From the NCBI RefSeq assembly GCF_022761035.1, contig NZ_JAKWJP010000001.1, positions 496,001 through 560,000 of the forward strand: 64,000 nt of DNA. The letters run 5' to 3'. The DNA comes from Microbacterium sp. SS28. Lineage in GTDB: Bacteria > Actinomycetota > Actinomycetes > Actinomycetales > Microbacteriaceae. The notes under the pieces are model-generated. The model was not told the DNA's origin and searched no databases. It saw only the letters and a program-made list of their open reading frames with translations. Both the position numbers and the translations under genes were made by a program. Positions 40,772-48,849 of the stretch are shown here, in pieces. Numbering within the stretch: the first letter of the stretch is position 1; each line of letters starts with the position of its first letter.

Positions 40772-41896
40772 TCAGAGAGTCGACGCGAAGGGGTCGAACC
40801 CGGCGGGAAGCAGCGGAACGGGCGCGACGGTGCTCTGGATCTTGACAGTCTCACCCGTGGCGGCCGATTCGGCTGCCGACAGCAGGACGTCGAGCACGTG
40901 GAACCCGAGTTCCCCGGAAGCGACGTGCGGGCGGTCTTCGGCGATGGCACGGACCATGTCCAGCGCGCCGAGGCCACGGCCGACCTCGATCTGCTCGTGC
41001 TCGATCTCGATCCATTCCTGGTCGAACGACATCCCGTCACGCAGGACGCCGAGCGGCGCCACGACGGCGATGCGGCCGGCGAACTGGTTCGGATCGGGGA
41101 TCACGATCGACCCCTCCGTCCCGTGGATCTCGACGACTCCGTGCCGCTCGAGCGCCGAGTCGAAGCTGAGCAGGCTCTGCGACTGCGCACCCGAATCGAA
41201 CGCCGCGATGATCTGGATCGTGGAGGGCACCTCGACGGGGAAGGACTCCCCCGCCTTCGGACCGGTGTGGATCTGCCGCTCCTCATTCGCCTTCGTGCCG
41301 AAGGCGGAGATGCGATCGACGGCTCCGAACAGGCTCACCAGGGCGGAGAAGTAGTACGGGCCCATGTCGAGCAGCGGGCCGGCGCCCTCGGCGAAGAGGA
41401 ACGCGGGATTGGGATGCCACAGGTCGGGCCCCTGCGTCTGGAAGACGGTCTGCGCGAACAGCGGACGACCGATCCGGCCTTCTTCGATCGCGCGACGCGC
41501 GGCCTGGAATCCGGGGCCGAGGAGAGTGTCGGGCGCCGACCCGATGCGGAGCCCGGCAGCCTCGGCCTCGCGCAGCAGCAGAGCCGCGCCCTCGCGGTCG
41601 AGGCCGAGCGGCTTCTCCGTCCAGACGTGCTTGCCCGCGGCGATCGCGGCGCGAGAGACCTCGATGTGCGCGGCGGGGATCGTCAGGTTGATGACGAGAT
41701 CGACACCCGGGTGCGCGAAGACGTCGTCCGCGGTCCCGTATGCGGGAACCTCGTACTTCTCGGCCTGCTCGCGAGCCCGCTCGACGAACAGATCACCGAG
41801 GATGACGACCTCGACGTCGGGGAACGCGGAGAGGTTCTGCAGGTAGGTGTCGCTGATGACCCCGACGCCGATGATGCCGATGCCGACCGCGCTCAT
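40772..41896 (-). CDS. Gfo/Idh/MocA-family oxidoreductase
   Basis: 374 residues. Rossmann N terminus GIGIIGVGVISDTYLQNLSAFPDVEVVILGD, and the conserved EKP motif in KHVWTEKPLGLDREGAALLLREAEAAGLRIGSAPDTLLGPGFQAARRAIEEGRIG. C-terminal beta-sheet domain with LLDMGPYYFSALVSLFG. It starts inside the stop of the isomerase gene (four-base overlap). Family members are NAD(P)-dependent sugar or polyol dehydrogenases; the partner TIM-barrel isomerase suggests oxidation and isomerisation of an inositol- or glycoside-like sugar. Confidence 0.9.
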   Translation of the reverse strand: MSAVGIGIIGVGVISDTYLQNLSAFPDVEVVILGDLFVERAREQAEKYEVPAYGTADDVFAHPGVDLVINLTIPAAHIEVSRAAIAAGKHVWTEKPLGLDREGAALLLREAEAAGLRIGSAPDTLLGPGFQAARRAIEEGRIGRPLFAQTVFQTQGPDLWHPNPAFLFAEGAGPLLDMGPYYFSALVSLFGAVDRISAFGTKANEERQIHTGPKAGESFPVEVPSTIQIIAAFDSGAQSQSLLSFDSALERHGVVEIHGTEGSIVIPDPNQFAGRIAVVAPLGVLRDGMSFDQEWIEIEHEQIEVGRGLGALDMVRAIAEDRPHVASGELGFHVLDVLLSAAESAATGETVKIQSTVAPVPLLPAGFDPFASTL

Positions 41897-42732
41897 CGAA
41901 CGAACCCGCCCTCGGTCAGGAACGCGTAGCTCGCGGCGATGTCCTCGAACACGTCACCGGGGGCGTTGTCGTACTCGATGACGGCGAACTTGACGGCCGT
42001 GCCGGCGCGCAGCGCGTCGGCGAGCGGCACGTCGCCCTCGCCCGGGCGGCGCTGGTCGAGGCTCGCGGAGCCGAACTCGCCGGCATCCGGTCCGAACGGA
42101 TTGACCGCGGGAGCGATGCCGTCCTTGACGTGCACCGCCACGAGCCGATCGCCCAGTCGCGAGACGAGGCCGACGCCGTCCTGCCCGCCGACCAGCGCCC
42201 AGTAAAGGTCGAGCTCGATCGCGACGCGCTCATCCGTGAGCTCGACGAAGCGCTCGAACGCGGTCTGCCCGTCGAAGTCCGCGACGAACTCCTGCGCGTG
42301 GTTGTGGTAGCCGACGCTGAGCCCGAAGCCGGCCGCGACCTCGACGAGGCGGTTGAGACGGTCGGCGATGTCGGTGACACCCTCGATCGTCAGCCACCGG
42401 TCCGGCGCGACGAAGGGGTCGATGACCGTCGTGATGCCGATCGCCGCGGCGGCCTCGAAGACGACCTCCGGCGCGGGGGTGGGAATCGAGCCGTCCGGCG
42501 TCCACAGCTCGTCGGACAGCAGCGGCGCGTGGCCGGTCGGCGACGACAGGCCGGCCGCGTCCAGAGCGCTGCGGATCTCCTGCGGACGGCGGACGAAGTC
42601 GAACGCCTCCACATTCTTGAGCCCGATCGCGGCGAGCTTGTCGAGCGAGCCGCCCATGTCGGCCGAGAACGGCGCAGCGAGTGTGTAGAGCTGGACGGAC
42701 GCCAGGGGCTTGGATGCTTCAGGCAGGGCCAC
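41893..42732 (-). CDS. Sugar phosphate isomerase/epimerase (TIM barrel)
   Basis: 279 residues. Xylose-isomerase-like TIM barrel: VQLYTLAAPFSADMGGSLDKLAAIGLKNVEAFDFV, TGHAPLLSDELW, SVGYHNHAQEF, VAIELDLYWALVGGQD, AVHVKDGIAP, AVIEYDN. Conserved His/Glu/Asp residues would bind a divalent metal. It is the first gene of an operon with the dehydrogenase. The promoter region contains a 20-base palindrome, suggesting LacI-type control by the sugar. Confidence 0.88.
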   Translation of the reverse strand: MALPEASKPLASVQLYTLAAPFSADMGGSLDKLAAIGLKNVEAFDFVRRPQEIRSALDAAGLSSPTGHAPLLSDELWTPDGSIPTPAPEVVFEAAAAIGITTVIDPFVAPDRWLTIEGVTDIADRLNRLVEVAAGFGLSVGYHNHAQEFVADFDGQTAFERFVELTDERVAIELDLYWALVGGQDGVGLVSRLGDRLVAVHVKDGIAPAVNPFGPDAGEFGSASLDQRRPGEGDVPLADALRAGTAVKFAVIEYDNAPGDVFEDIAASYAFLTEGGFVR

Positions 42733-42789
42733 GATGACCTTCTCCTCGTCAGAACGGGCAGCGATCGCGTACCCGGGGGCTCGATTTGA

Positions 42790-42809
42790 AAACCTCCACG
42801 TGGAAGTTT
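42790..42809. promoter_or_regulatory. LacI-type palindromic operator
   Basis: AAACCTCCACGTGGAAGTTT is a 20-base palindrome with one mismatched pair around the CCACGTGG core, 58 bases upstream of the isomerase start. Length and centre are typical of LacI/GntR sugar regulators; no such regulator is in the window. Confidence 0.6.
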
Positions 42810-42910
42810 ATCCGTAGACGGCCCGGGCGGTCAATGGTCAGCGGGCGGATTCGCGAGCATTCTGTCGAGTGTCGCGAGCGCCGCCTCGTGATCGAGATTC
42901 AGCAGGAGAT

Positions 42911-43654
42911 TCAGCGCGGCGTGCTCGCGGCGGGGAGAGTCGACCGCGCGGCATCGGCGAGGGCGACGAGGTCTTCGCGCAGGTATCGGGCGTAGCCGTC
43001 GGGGGCACGGCCGACCTGGCGGCCGCTGGTGCGGACCCAGGCACCGTCCGTTGCGGCCAGTCGGCCTCCGCGCGCGCGGATCTCGTCGATCAGCCAGACA
43101 TCCTCGTGAACGGTTGCATCCGTGAACCCGCCGGCGTCGAGAAGCACGTTCGCTCGGATGCCCAGGTTCGCGCCGTGCACGTGGCCGTTCGCCGCGCCCG
43201 GAGTGTGGGTTGCCAGCCATGCTTCGATCTGGGAGGCGTCGAGGTCGCGGAAGTCGGGGCGGACCGTGCCGACCACGACGTCGACGCCTCGGCGCGCGAG
43301 CGACAGCTGGTGGGTCAGCCAGTTCACCGGGACGACGGAGTCCGCGTCGGTGTGCGCCGTCCAGATGCGGTCCGGGCGGATGCCGACGAGGCGATCGAGA
43401 GCGGCACGGACGCCTGTTGCGCGGGCGGTGCCGACAGACCGCGCATCGACGGCGAGCAGTTCGACGCCTGCGTCTCTCGCGATGTCGGCCGACCTGTCGG
43501 TGCACGCGTCGAGGACGGCCCACACACTGAGGTGGTCCACGGCGTGGCGCGCGGCGCGCGCGGCGATGCCGATCGAGGCGAGGCAGGCGCCGATGAGCTG
43601 CTCCTCGTCGTGCGCGGGCACGATCACCGCGATCGCGTCGACGCGACGGTTCAT
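42911..43654 (-). CDS. Glycosyltransferase family 2
   Basis: 247 residues from ATG 43654, overlapping the previous stop by four bases. GT-A fold: AIAVIVPAHDEEQLIGACLASIGIAA, WAVLDACTDRSADIARDAGVELLAVDARSVGTARATGV and the DxD-like TAHTDADSVVPVNWL. Also HGANLGIRANVLLDAGGF and EDVWLIDEIRARGG. No membrane helices, so the sugar is transferred in the cytoplasm. Last gene of a three-gene operon with the PIG-L/methyltransferase fusion and an acyl-CoA dehydrogenase. Confidence 0.88.
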   Translation of the reverse strand: MNRRVDAIAVIVPAHDEEQLIGACLASIGIAARAARHAVDHLSVWAVLDACTDRSADIARDAGVELLAVDARSVGTARATGVRAALDRLVGIRPDRIWTAHTDADSVVPVNWLTHQLSLARRGVDVVVGTVRPDFRDLDASQIEAWLATHTPGAANGHVHGANLGIRANVLLDAGGFTDATVHEDVWLIDEIRARGGRLAATDGAWVRTSGRQVGRAPDGYARYLREDLVALADAARSTLPAASTPR

Positions 43655-45015
43655 GCGGGGCTCCCCTGGGCCGCCGCGGGTGTCGGCCGGCGTCGGTAGA
43701 CGTCGAGAACGAAGTCCTCTTCGAGGTGGTGGAGGATGCTGGTCCACGCGGTATCTGCGCCGAGAGCGGCGTGCACCTCGTCACCGGTCAGCGGCGCATC
43801 GGGGCTCGCGTGCCGCCAGTGGCAGGCGACGAGGATGCCGTCCTCGGCGAGCGCGGATCCGATCCGTCGTCGGGCAGTGTCGAGGTCCGCCCTCGACCAG
43901 TAGTAGCCGATCTCGGACAGCACCACCAGGTCGAAGCGACCGGGCGGCCAGTCGTGCGGCAGGGTCCCCTGCACGAACCTCACCGTGTCCGCTCCGCGCA
44001 GGCGGTCCTGAGCCTTCTGCAGCGCGGTCGTCGAGAGATCGACGGCGAGCACGGCATCCGCCCGAGCGGCGAGCTGCGTGGTCAAGACCCCCGTCGCGCA
44101 GCCGAGCTCGAGGGCTCGGGTGAAGCGTCGTCTGGGAAGCGCGGCCAGCAGCACCGCGCGTTTGCGCTCCTCGTACCAGCTCGTCTCGAACCCCCACGGG
44201 TCGTTGCGCGAGCGGAAGAAGTCTTCGAACATCGACCGGTCAGCCGAGAGGGCAGCTCGCGGCGGGTCGGCGTCGATGAACATCTCGAACGGCCGACTGA
44301 AATGCGCCGCCATGCCCTCGTGCACGATCGCCTCCTCCCCCGCACGGTCCGAGAGGGGGTGCACCTGCGACGCGTGTTGGCCGATGGCGGAGGCTTTCGC
44401 CGCTCCGACGCGCGGGGTGAGCGGCAGGATCCGCCACGAGGCGGGGTCGACGACAACGTCGATCTCAGCGGGGTTCGCCCAGTGCCAAAGCCAGATCGGA
44501 TAGCCGACGACCCGCACACCCGGCCCATGCACCGACAGGGCGACCTCGCCGGCGACGCGGTGATCGCGATGACCGTCGCCCCACCACGGCGCCGCGAGCA
44601 GCACGCCGTGCGGCAGCGGGCCGAGCTCGTCCTGCACCGCTTGGCGCAGCGCCGCCGCATGCTCGCGAAGGCCCCCGTCGGGAAGGCCGAGAAACCTCAT
44701 CCGGGCACCGGGAGCCAACTCGCGCAGAGCGGAGACGACCTCGAGTCGGCGTCGCGCGCCGAGTCCGGCCGCGCCCGCAGAATCCGGATGCGAGGACTCC
44801 CCGTCGGTCGCGACGATCACCGAGACATCGATTCCGGATGCCGCGGCCGTCGCGATCAGGCCGCCGCTGCCGAGCGTCTCGTCGTCGGGATGCGCCGACA
44901 GGATCACGAGCCGCTCGACTGCCGCATCCAACCGGGGAGCATCGGCCCAGGGGCGGGCCGAGACCCACTCCTGTTCCGCGGTGCCCGGTGCGCGGTGATC
45001 GAAGACGACCCTCAT
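43651..45015 (-). CDS. PIG-L deacetylase / SAM methyltransferase fusion
   Basis: 454 residues with two domains. Residues about 35-235 are a PIG-L (LmbE) zinc deacetylase with AHPDDETLGSGGLIATA and PWWGDGHRDHRVAGEVAL, giving the metal ligands HPDD and the distal HxxH. Residues about 260-445 are a class I methyltransferase: ALELGCATGVLTTQLAARADAVLAVDLS and FDLVVLSEIGYYW. PIG-L enzymes remove N-acetyl groups from sugars, as in mycothiol and lipid-linked glycan pathways. The fusion with a methyltransferase and neighbouring GT2 and acyl-CoA dehydrogenase suggests a sugar-modification pathway, product unknown. Four-base overlaps on both sides. Confidence 0.9.
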   Translation of the reverse strand: MRVVFDHRAPGTAEQEWVSARPWADAPRLDAAVERLVILSAHPDDETLGSGGLIATAAASGIDVSVIVATDGESSHPDSAGAAGLGARRRLEVVSALRELAPGARMRFLGLPDGGLREHAAALRQAVQDELGPLPHGVLLAAPWWGDGHRDHRVAGEVALSVHGPGVRVVGYPIWLWHWANPAEIDVVVDPASWRILPLTPRVGAAKASAIGQHASQVHPLSDRAGEEAIVHEGMAAHFSRPFEMFIDADPPRAALSADRSMFEDFFRSRNDPWGFETSWYEERKRAVLLAALPRRRFTRALELGCATGVLTTQLAARADAVLAVDLSTTALQKAQDRLRGADTVRFVQGTLPHDWPPGRFDLVVLSEIGYYWSRADLDTARRRIGSALAEDGILVACHWRHASPDAPLTGDEVHAALGADTAWTSILHHLEEDFVLDVYRRRPTPAAAQGSPA

Positions 45016-46067
45016 GCGGTCACCCGCCTTCCCAGGCGAGCGACATCCCTCTCCGCGTGATGCTGACGGACGTAGACCCGCAGGTCGGCGACGCGTCGTG
45101 CATGCTCCTCATCCGTCGTCAGGGGGCCGGGGCCGAGGGCGCGGTCCGCCACGTGGAGCACGAGTTCCACGGCATCCGCGGTCACCGACCGCACCCGCGC
45201 AGCGACCGCGCCGATGTCGTCGACCGGCTTGGGCGCATCCACGAGATCCGCCGCCTCCGACAGCACGGCGCGCGCCGCCCACAGCGCGGCATCCGCCTTG
45301 CCCGCATGGAAGAACGCCAACTGATCCGCGTCCTCGCGCGCGGCGGCGCGCACGAGGGCGTCCTGCAACGGGATGGTGCCGCCCCACCAGGCCGCGGCGA
45401 CACCCATCCCACCCCACGCGAAGCCCGGCCGCGTCAGATACCAGCCCGGATCTCCTATCGGAACGGCCCGCGCCGCGCTGAACTCGACCGGCGCACTCAC
45501 GACCTGGCTGAGTCCCCGCGAGACCCAGGGGCCGGAGCGCGCCGTCACGCCCGGGGCGCGGAGGGGAACCGCGAAGAGCTGCCGCTGGTCGGGCGCGACC
45601 CACGCCGTCACGAGGGCGTGGGTGAGCCGGCCCGCGAGCGAGCACCATGGCTTGGTCCCGTCCAGCCGCCACCCGCGGGCGATGTCCTTCGATGCCACCA
45701 GCCTCGTACCGGGCCCCTCTGCCGCGAAGACACCCCATGTGGCGTCGTCCCCGGAGCCCAGCCCGTCGCGCACGCCATCGGTGTCGATTCCGGCCGCGCG
45801 CGCCTCGGCCAGGATGGCGAGCGCATCGAGGTGAGGCTCCAGGATGCGTGCGGCCGCGACATCCACTCGTGACGTCTCCGCGAGGAACTGCCACAGATCC
45901 ACGGTCCGACCAGACCCCGGCAGCGGGATCTCCCGCCCTATGCGGGCGGCCCACTCGAGTGTCGCATCCACGTCCGAACCCAGACCGAGCACGGCATCCG
46001 GCGACGCCGCCGACTCGGCGCGCCAGGCTGCCCGCCCCGGCCTCAATCCCACTGCGCCCATGATCAT
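45012..46067 (-). CDS. Acyl-CoA dehydrogenase-like protein
   Basis: 351 residues from ATG 46067; an ATG two codons later or an upstream in-frame start are alternatives. Features of acyl-CoA dehydrogenases: TWGVFAAEGPGTRLVASKDIARGWRLDGTKPWCSLAGRLTHALVTAWV and a helical C terminus (DALVRAAAREDADQLAFFHAGKADAALWAARAVLSEAA). The catalytic Glu of standard enzymes is not obvious, and the N-terminal domain is shortened. It is first in the operon with the PIG-L/methyltransferase and GT2 genes and is conserved with them in my memory of other actinobacteria and rhizobia. Substrate unknown. Confidence 0.75.
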   Translation of the reverse strand: MIMGAVGLRPGRAAWRAESAASPDAVLGLGSDVDATLEWAARIGREIPLPGSGRTVDLWQFLAETSRVDVAAARILEPHLDALAILAEARAAGIDTDGVRDGLGSGDDATWGVFAAEGPGTRLVASKDIARGWRLDGTKPWCSLAGRLTHALVTAWVAPDQRQLFAVPLRAPGVTARSGPWVSRGLSQVVSAPVEFSAARAVPIGDPGWYLTRPGFAWGGMGVAAAWWGGTIPLQDALVRAAAREDADQLAFFHAGKADAALWAARAVLSEAADLVDAPKPVDDIGAVAARVRSVTADAVELVLHVADRALGPGPLTTDEEHARRVADLRVYVRQHHAERDVARLGRRVTA

Positions 46068-46253
46068 CGTTCCCGTGCCCGTCTCCCGCTCGCCCGCGCG
46101 GAATCGCCGTCGCTCAGCGTCCGACGAGAGCACGCGTCGGCGTGCGGTCCCCCGTTGGTGTCGCCGTGAGCCCCGACGGTACGGGAACCTCGGCCGCCTC
46201 CCCTCGGCGTTGCGCGGTGGCGCCGTCCCGTGCTAGCCGGCGCTGAGTGACGG

Positions 46254-46259
46254 TAGCGT
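46254..46259 (+). promoter_or_regulatory. -10-like box TAGCGT for the DoxX-like gene
   Basis: TAGCGT is followed by CGAGCC and ATG 46266. Leaderless type. Confidence 0.5.
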
Positions 46260-46265
46260 CGAGCC

Positions 46266-46670
46266 ATGAGCTCAGTGGCTGATCCGATCGCCGGCTGGCG
46301 GTCGGCAGCGCGGTGGCTCCTCGTCGTGCTGCTCGCCGCTGCAGGCACGTCGCACCTGACATGGGGCAGGCGTGGATACCGCATCGTCGTGCCGGACTGG
46401 TCGACCCGCCTCACAGGTCTCGACAAGGATGCGATCGTCGTGGGATCGGGTGTCGCCGAGCTCATGCTCGCGGGCGCGGTCGCGACGATCCCCCGGCAGC
46501 GGAGCGTCGGCTGGCTCGTCGCGGCGTTCTTCGTCGCGGTCTTCCCCGGCAACGTCCACCAGTGGCGGACCGGCCGCGCGGCGCCGATGCTGCGCACAGA
46601 CCGCGCCCGTTTCGTGCGCCTGCTGCTCCAGCCGGTCCTGATCGCCTGGACCCTGTGGGCCACGCGGTAG
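46266..46670 (+). CDS. DoxX-like membrane protein
   Basis: 134 residues, four predicted membrane helices (WLLVVLLAAAGTSHLTW, AIVVGSGVAELMLAGAVATI, VGWLVAAFFVAVFPGNVHQW, LLLQPVLIAWTLWA). AGTSHL near the start and FPGNVHQW are typical of DoxX-family proteins related to DoxD subunits. Role in redox or membrane stress is not established. Stands alone. Confidence 0.8.
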   Translation: MSSVADPIAGWRSAARWLLVVLLAAAGTSHLTWGRRGYRIVVPDWSTRLTGLDKDAIVVGSGVAELMLAGAVATIPRQRSVGWLVAAFFVAVFPGNVHQWRTGRAAPMLRTDRARFVRLLLQPVLIAWTLWATR

Positions 46671-46765
46671 GGCTTCTGGCCTCAGCGAAGTGGCCCGCAG
46701 CCCGCCCAATGCGGGGATAGTCGCGCGCTCGGTGGCATGCTGATCTTCAACTGAAGGAGAACAAC

Positions 46766-47155
46766 ATGTTCAATGACAACGGGTCGTTCCTGCTCGCACT
46801 TTTCGAGTTCTTCCTGTTCCTCGCCTGGTTCATGTGCCTCTTCTGGGTCTTCGGCGACATCTTCCGCAGCAAGGACCTGGGCGGAGGCGGAAAGACGCTC
46901 TGGGTGATCTTCGTCATCCTCGTTCCCTGGCTGGGAATCCTGGTCTATCTGATCGCCCGCGGCGGGGGCATGCAGCAGCGCCAGCTGGAGCAGATGCAGG
47001 CGATGCGCTCGGCGCAGGCCGAGTACATCCAATCGGTCGCGGGGTCGTCAGCCACGTCGGCGACCGATCAGATCGCCTCGGCCAAGTCGCTGTTGGACTC
47101 GGGTGCCATCACACAGGCGGAGTTCGACTCTCTCAAGGCCAAGGCGCTCGCGTAG
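46766..47155 (+). CDS. PLD-nuclease N-terminal / SHOCT domain membrane protein
   Basis: 129 residues; ATG follows GAAGGAG. Two membrane helices (residues about 8-32 LLALFEFFLFLAWFMCLFWVFG and 44-64 TLWVIFVILVPWLGILVYLIA) with FRSKDLGGGGKTLWV between, as in the PLDc_N domain. The C-terminal SHOCT motif is DQIASAKSLLDSGAITQAEFDSLKAKAL. SHOCT tails mediate oligomerisation. Function unknown. A strong hairpin follows 76 bases after the stop. Confidence 0.88.
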   Translation: MFNDNGSFLLALFEFFLFLAWFMCLFWVFGDIFRSKDLGGGGKTLWVIFVILVPWLGILVYLIARGGGMQQRQLEQMQAMRSAQAEYIQSVAGSSATSATDQIASAKSLLDSGAITQAEFDSLKAKALA

Positions 47156-47230
47156 CGATCGCCCCGCTCGCGCAACGAGCGCAGCAGCGTCCGCGCGGTC
47201 GATAGCAGCAGCCGTCGGAGAGCAGGATGC

Positions 47231-47264
47231 GTCTCGCACACCGCTGCGAAGCGGTGTGCGAGAC
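47231..47264 (+). promoter_or_regulatory. 15-bp perfect hairpin with GCGA loop before the TOPRIM gene
   Basis: GTCTCGCACACCGCT (47231-47245) pairs perfectly with 47250-47264 around a GCGA (GNRA-type) tetraloop. It ends 17 bases before ATG 47282. It may terminate the upstream membrane-protein transcript or act as a leader element of the next gene. No U-tract follows. Confidence 0.6.
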
Positions 47265-47281
47265 CGAAGCCGAGGTGATCC

Positions 47282-47767
47282 ATGGCGGTCGTCCTGGTCG
47301 AGGGTGAAAGCGATCGGATCGCGCTCGAGGTCCTGGCCGCAAGGCTGGGTGCTCGCCTTCCCCGAATCGCGATAGTCAACGGCGCAAGCGGTGCGCGCCG
47401 TGCCGTGGCAGAGCTGCGCGGAGAGAGCACCTTCGGGTTGGTCGATGTCAACGAGCGTGCGCAGTTCGAGAGCGTGGTCGATGACGTGTTCGTGTGCGAC
47501 CCGGATCTCGAAGGGGAGTTGATCCGCGCGCTGGGCACCGCCGCCGTGGAGGACGTCATTGCGGCGCAGGGCGAGCTCGAGTCCTTCAGATCGCTGCAGA
47601 ATCAGCCGGCGCAGCGAGGGAGGCCGACGAGCGCGCAGCTGATGCGGTTCTTCGGCGGGCGGAGCGGGAACAAGCGTCGTTACGCCGGTCTGCTCGCCGC
47701 CGCGGTTCCACTGGATCAGGTGCCCGACCCCCTCGCCGCGCTCATCCGGGCCGCCGACGGGCGCTAG
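47282..47767 (+). CDS. Stand-alone TOPRIM (OLD-like) domain protein
   Basis: 161 residues; ATG follows GAGGTGATCC. The TOPRIM glutamate motif is VVLVEGESDRIALEVLAARLG, the DxD-like motif is FGLVDVNE, and the family-specific FVCDPDLEGELIRALG is present. This is the C-terminal nuclease half of OLD-family proteins, here without the ABC ATPase half. SGNKRRYAGLLAAAV near the end is basic. OLD nucleases occur in antiphage systems such as Gabija. A free-standing version could work with an unlinked ATPase or in DNA repair. No partner gene is adjacent. Confidence 0.85.
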   Translation: MAVVLVEGESDRIALEVLAARLGARLPRIAIVNGASGARRAVAELRGESTFGLVDVNERAQFESVVDDVFVCDPDLEGELIRALGTAAVEDVIAAQGELESFRSLQNQPAQRGRPTSAQLMRFFGGRSGNKRRYAGLLAAAVPLDQVPDPLAALIRAADGR

Positions 47768-47857
47768 CCGAGACGTGAACCCCCTCCACTGTCTAACACC
47801 AGACTGTGCCCGCGAGCAGCAGATGGGACGCGGTTGCGAGGGCACACGTCGGCATCC

Positions 47858-48754
47858 TCATGCGAACGACTCCTCGAGCCAGCGCACGATGAACGCCGGT
47901 GCGGTGTCGGCTGCTTCCAAGGCGACGGCGACATGCGACCCATCCATCCAGTGGATCTCGGAATCCGGGATGCGCGCGTCGGCGTAGAAGACGTTCGCGG
48001 GCGGGACGATCTTGTCGTACCGGCCGTGGACGATGAGCGTCGGACAGGCGATGCGCTCCAGAGGCGCGGGTTCGAACAGCGTGAAGTCGTTGCGCATGCC
48101 GGGGCGCCGTCGGGCGGATCCGAGCGAAGCGCGGAGCACGGCCTCCAGTTGGGCGGTCCGCCCGGGAATCGCCGCGAGGGCTGCCGCGCGCTCCGCCGCT
48201 CCCGCCCTCGTGTACGTCGCGGCGCCGCGGAACAGGAGGGTGAGGGTCTGTCTCGTGCGGTGGCGGAGCAGCCACAGCTGCAGCTTCGCGGTGACGTCGC
48301 GTGCGGCGACGCTCGAAAGACGATTCGGTATCGGGCCGGGGATGCAGACGCTGTCGACCTGCACGAGCCGTGAGACACGGTCCGGATGACGGGCGGCGAG
48401 TTCGTAGCTCGCGGGTCCCCCACCCGAGGCTCCGAACACGATGATGTCGTCGATGTCGAGCGCGTCCAGCAGCGCGGCGAGGGCGTCACCCTGTTGAGCG
48501 AAGGTCCGTCCGACCGTCAACGGGGTTCCGAGGTATCCGGGTCTGCTCGGCGCGATGACCTTGTAGCCGCTCAGCCGCAGGAACTCGGCGCCGACCAGTC
48601 CCTGATCCCAGCCGCCGAGCGTGCCGTGGACGGCAAGTACCGGGACGCCGTCGCCGCGGGCGGCGTACTCGATCGGCCCCGCGGTGGTGGGGACGGTGCG
48701 GGGTGTCTCCGCCATGCACGCGAAGAAGTCTTCTGCGGTCGGTGCGGCGACCAT
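47858..48754 (-). CDS. Alpha/beta hydrolase
   Basis: 298 residues. Nucleophile Ser in IIVFGASGGGPAS, acid Asp in LIVHGRYDKIVP, His in MDGSHVAVAL, and oxyanion region LAVHGTLGGWDQG. Start ATG 48754; a Met at residue 14 is an alternative. No signal peptide. Substrate unknown. Convergent with the TOPRIM gene across a 90-base gap. Confidence 0.88.
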   Translation of the reverse strand: MVAAPTAEDFFACMAETPRTVPTTAGPIEYAARGDGVPVLAVHGTLGGWDQGLVGAEFLRLSGYKVIAPSRPGYLGTPLTVGRTFAQQGDALAALLDALDIDDIIVFGASGGGPASYELAARHPDRVSRLVQVDSVCIPGPIPNRLSSVAARDVTAKLQLWLLRHRTRQTLTLLFRGAATYTRAGAAERAAALAAIPGRTAQLEAVLRASLGSARRRPGMRNDFTLFEPAPLERIACPTLIVHGRYDKIVPPANVFYADARIPDSEIHWMDGSHVAVALEAADTAPAFIVRWLEESFA

Positions 48755-48849
48755 GCCTCATCATCCCAGCGCGGTCCCGCACCGACCAGAGGGGTCTCCT
48801 GCGGTGGCGTGGCGTCCGGCGCCGGCCGCGCGACTGAAGCCGCCGGGGC

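Noticed and set aside
42831..43784. Alternative minus-strand frame over the glycosyltransferase
   Set aside because: Arg/Pro/His-rich; the other frame has complete GT2 motifs and a four-base overlap with the upstream gene.
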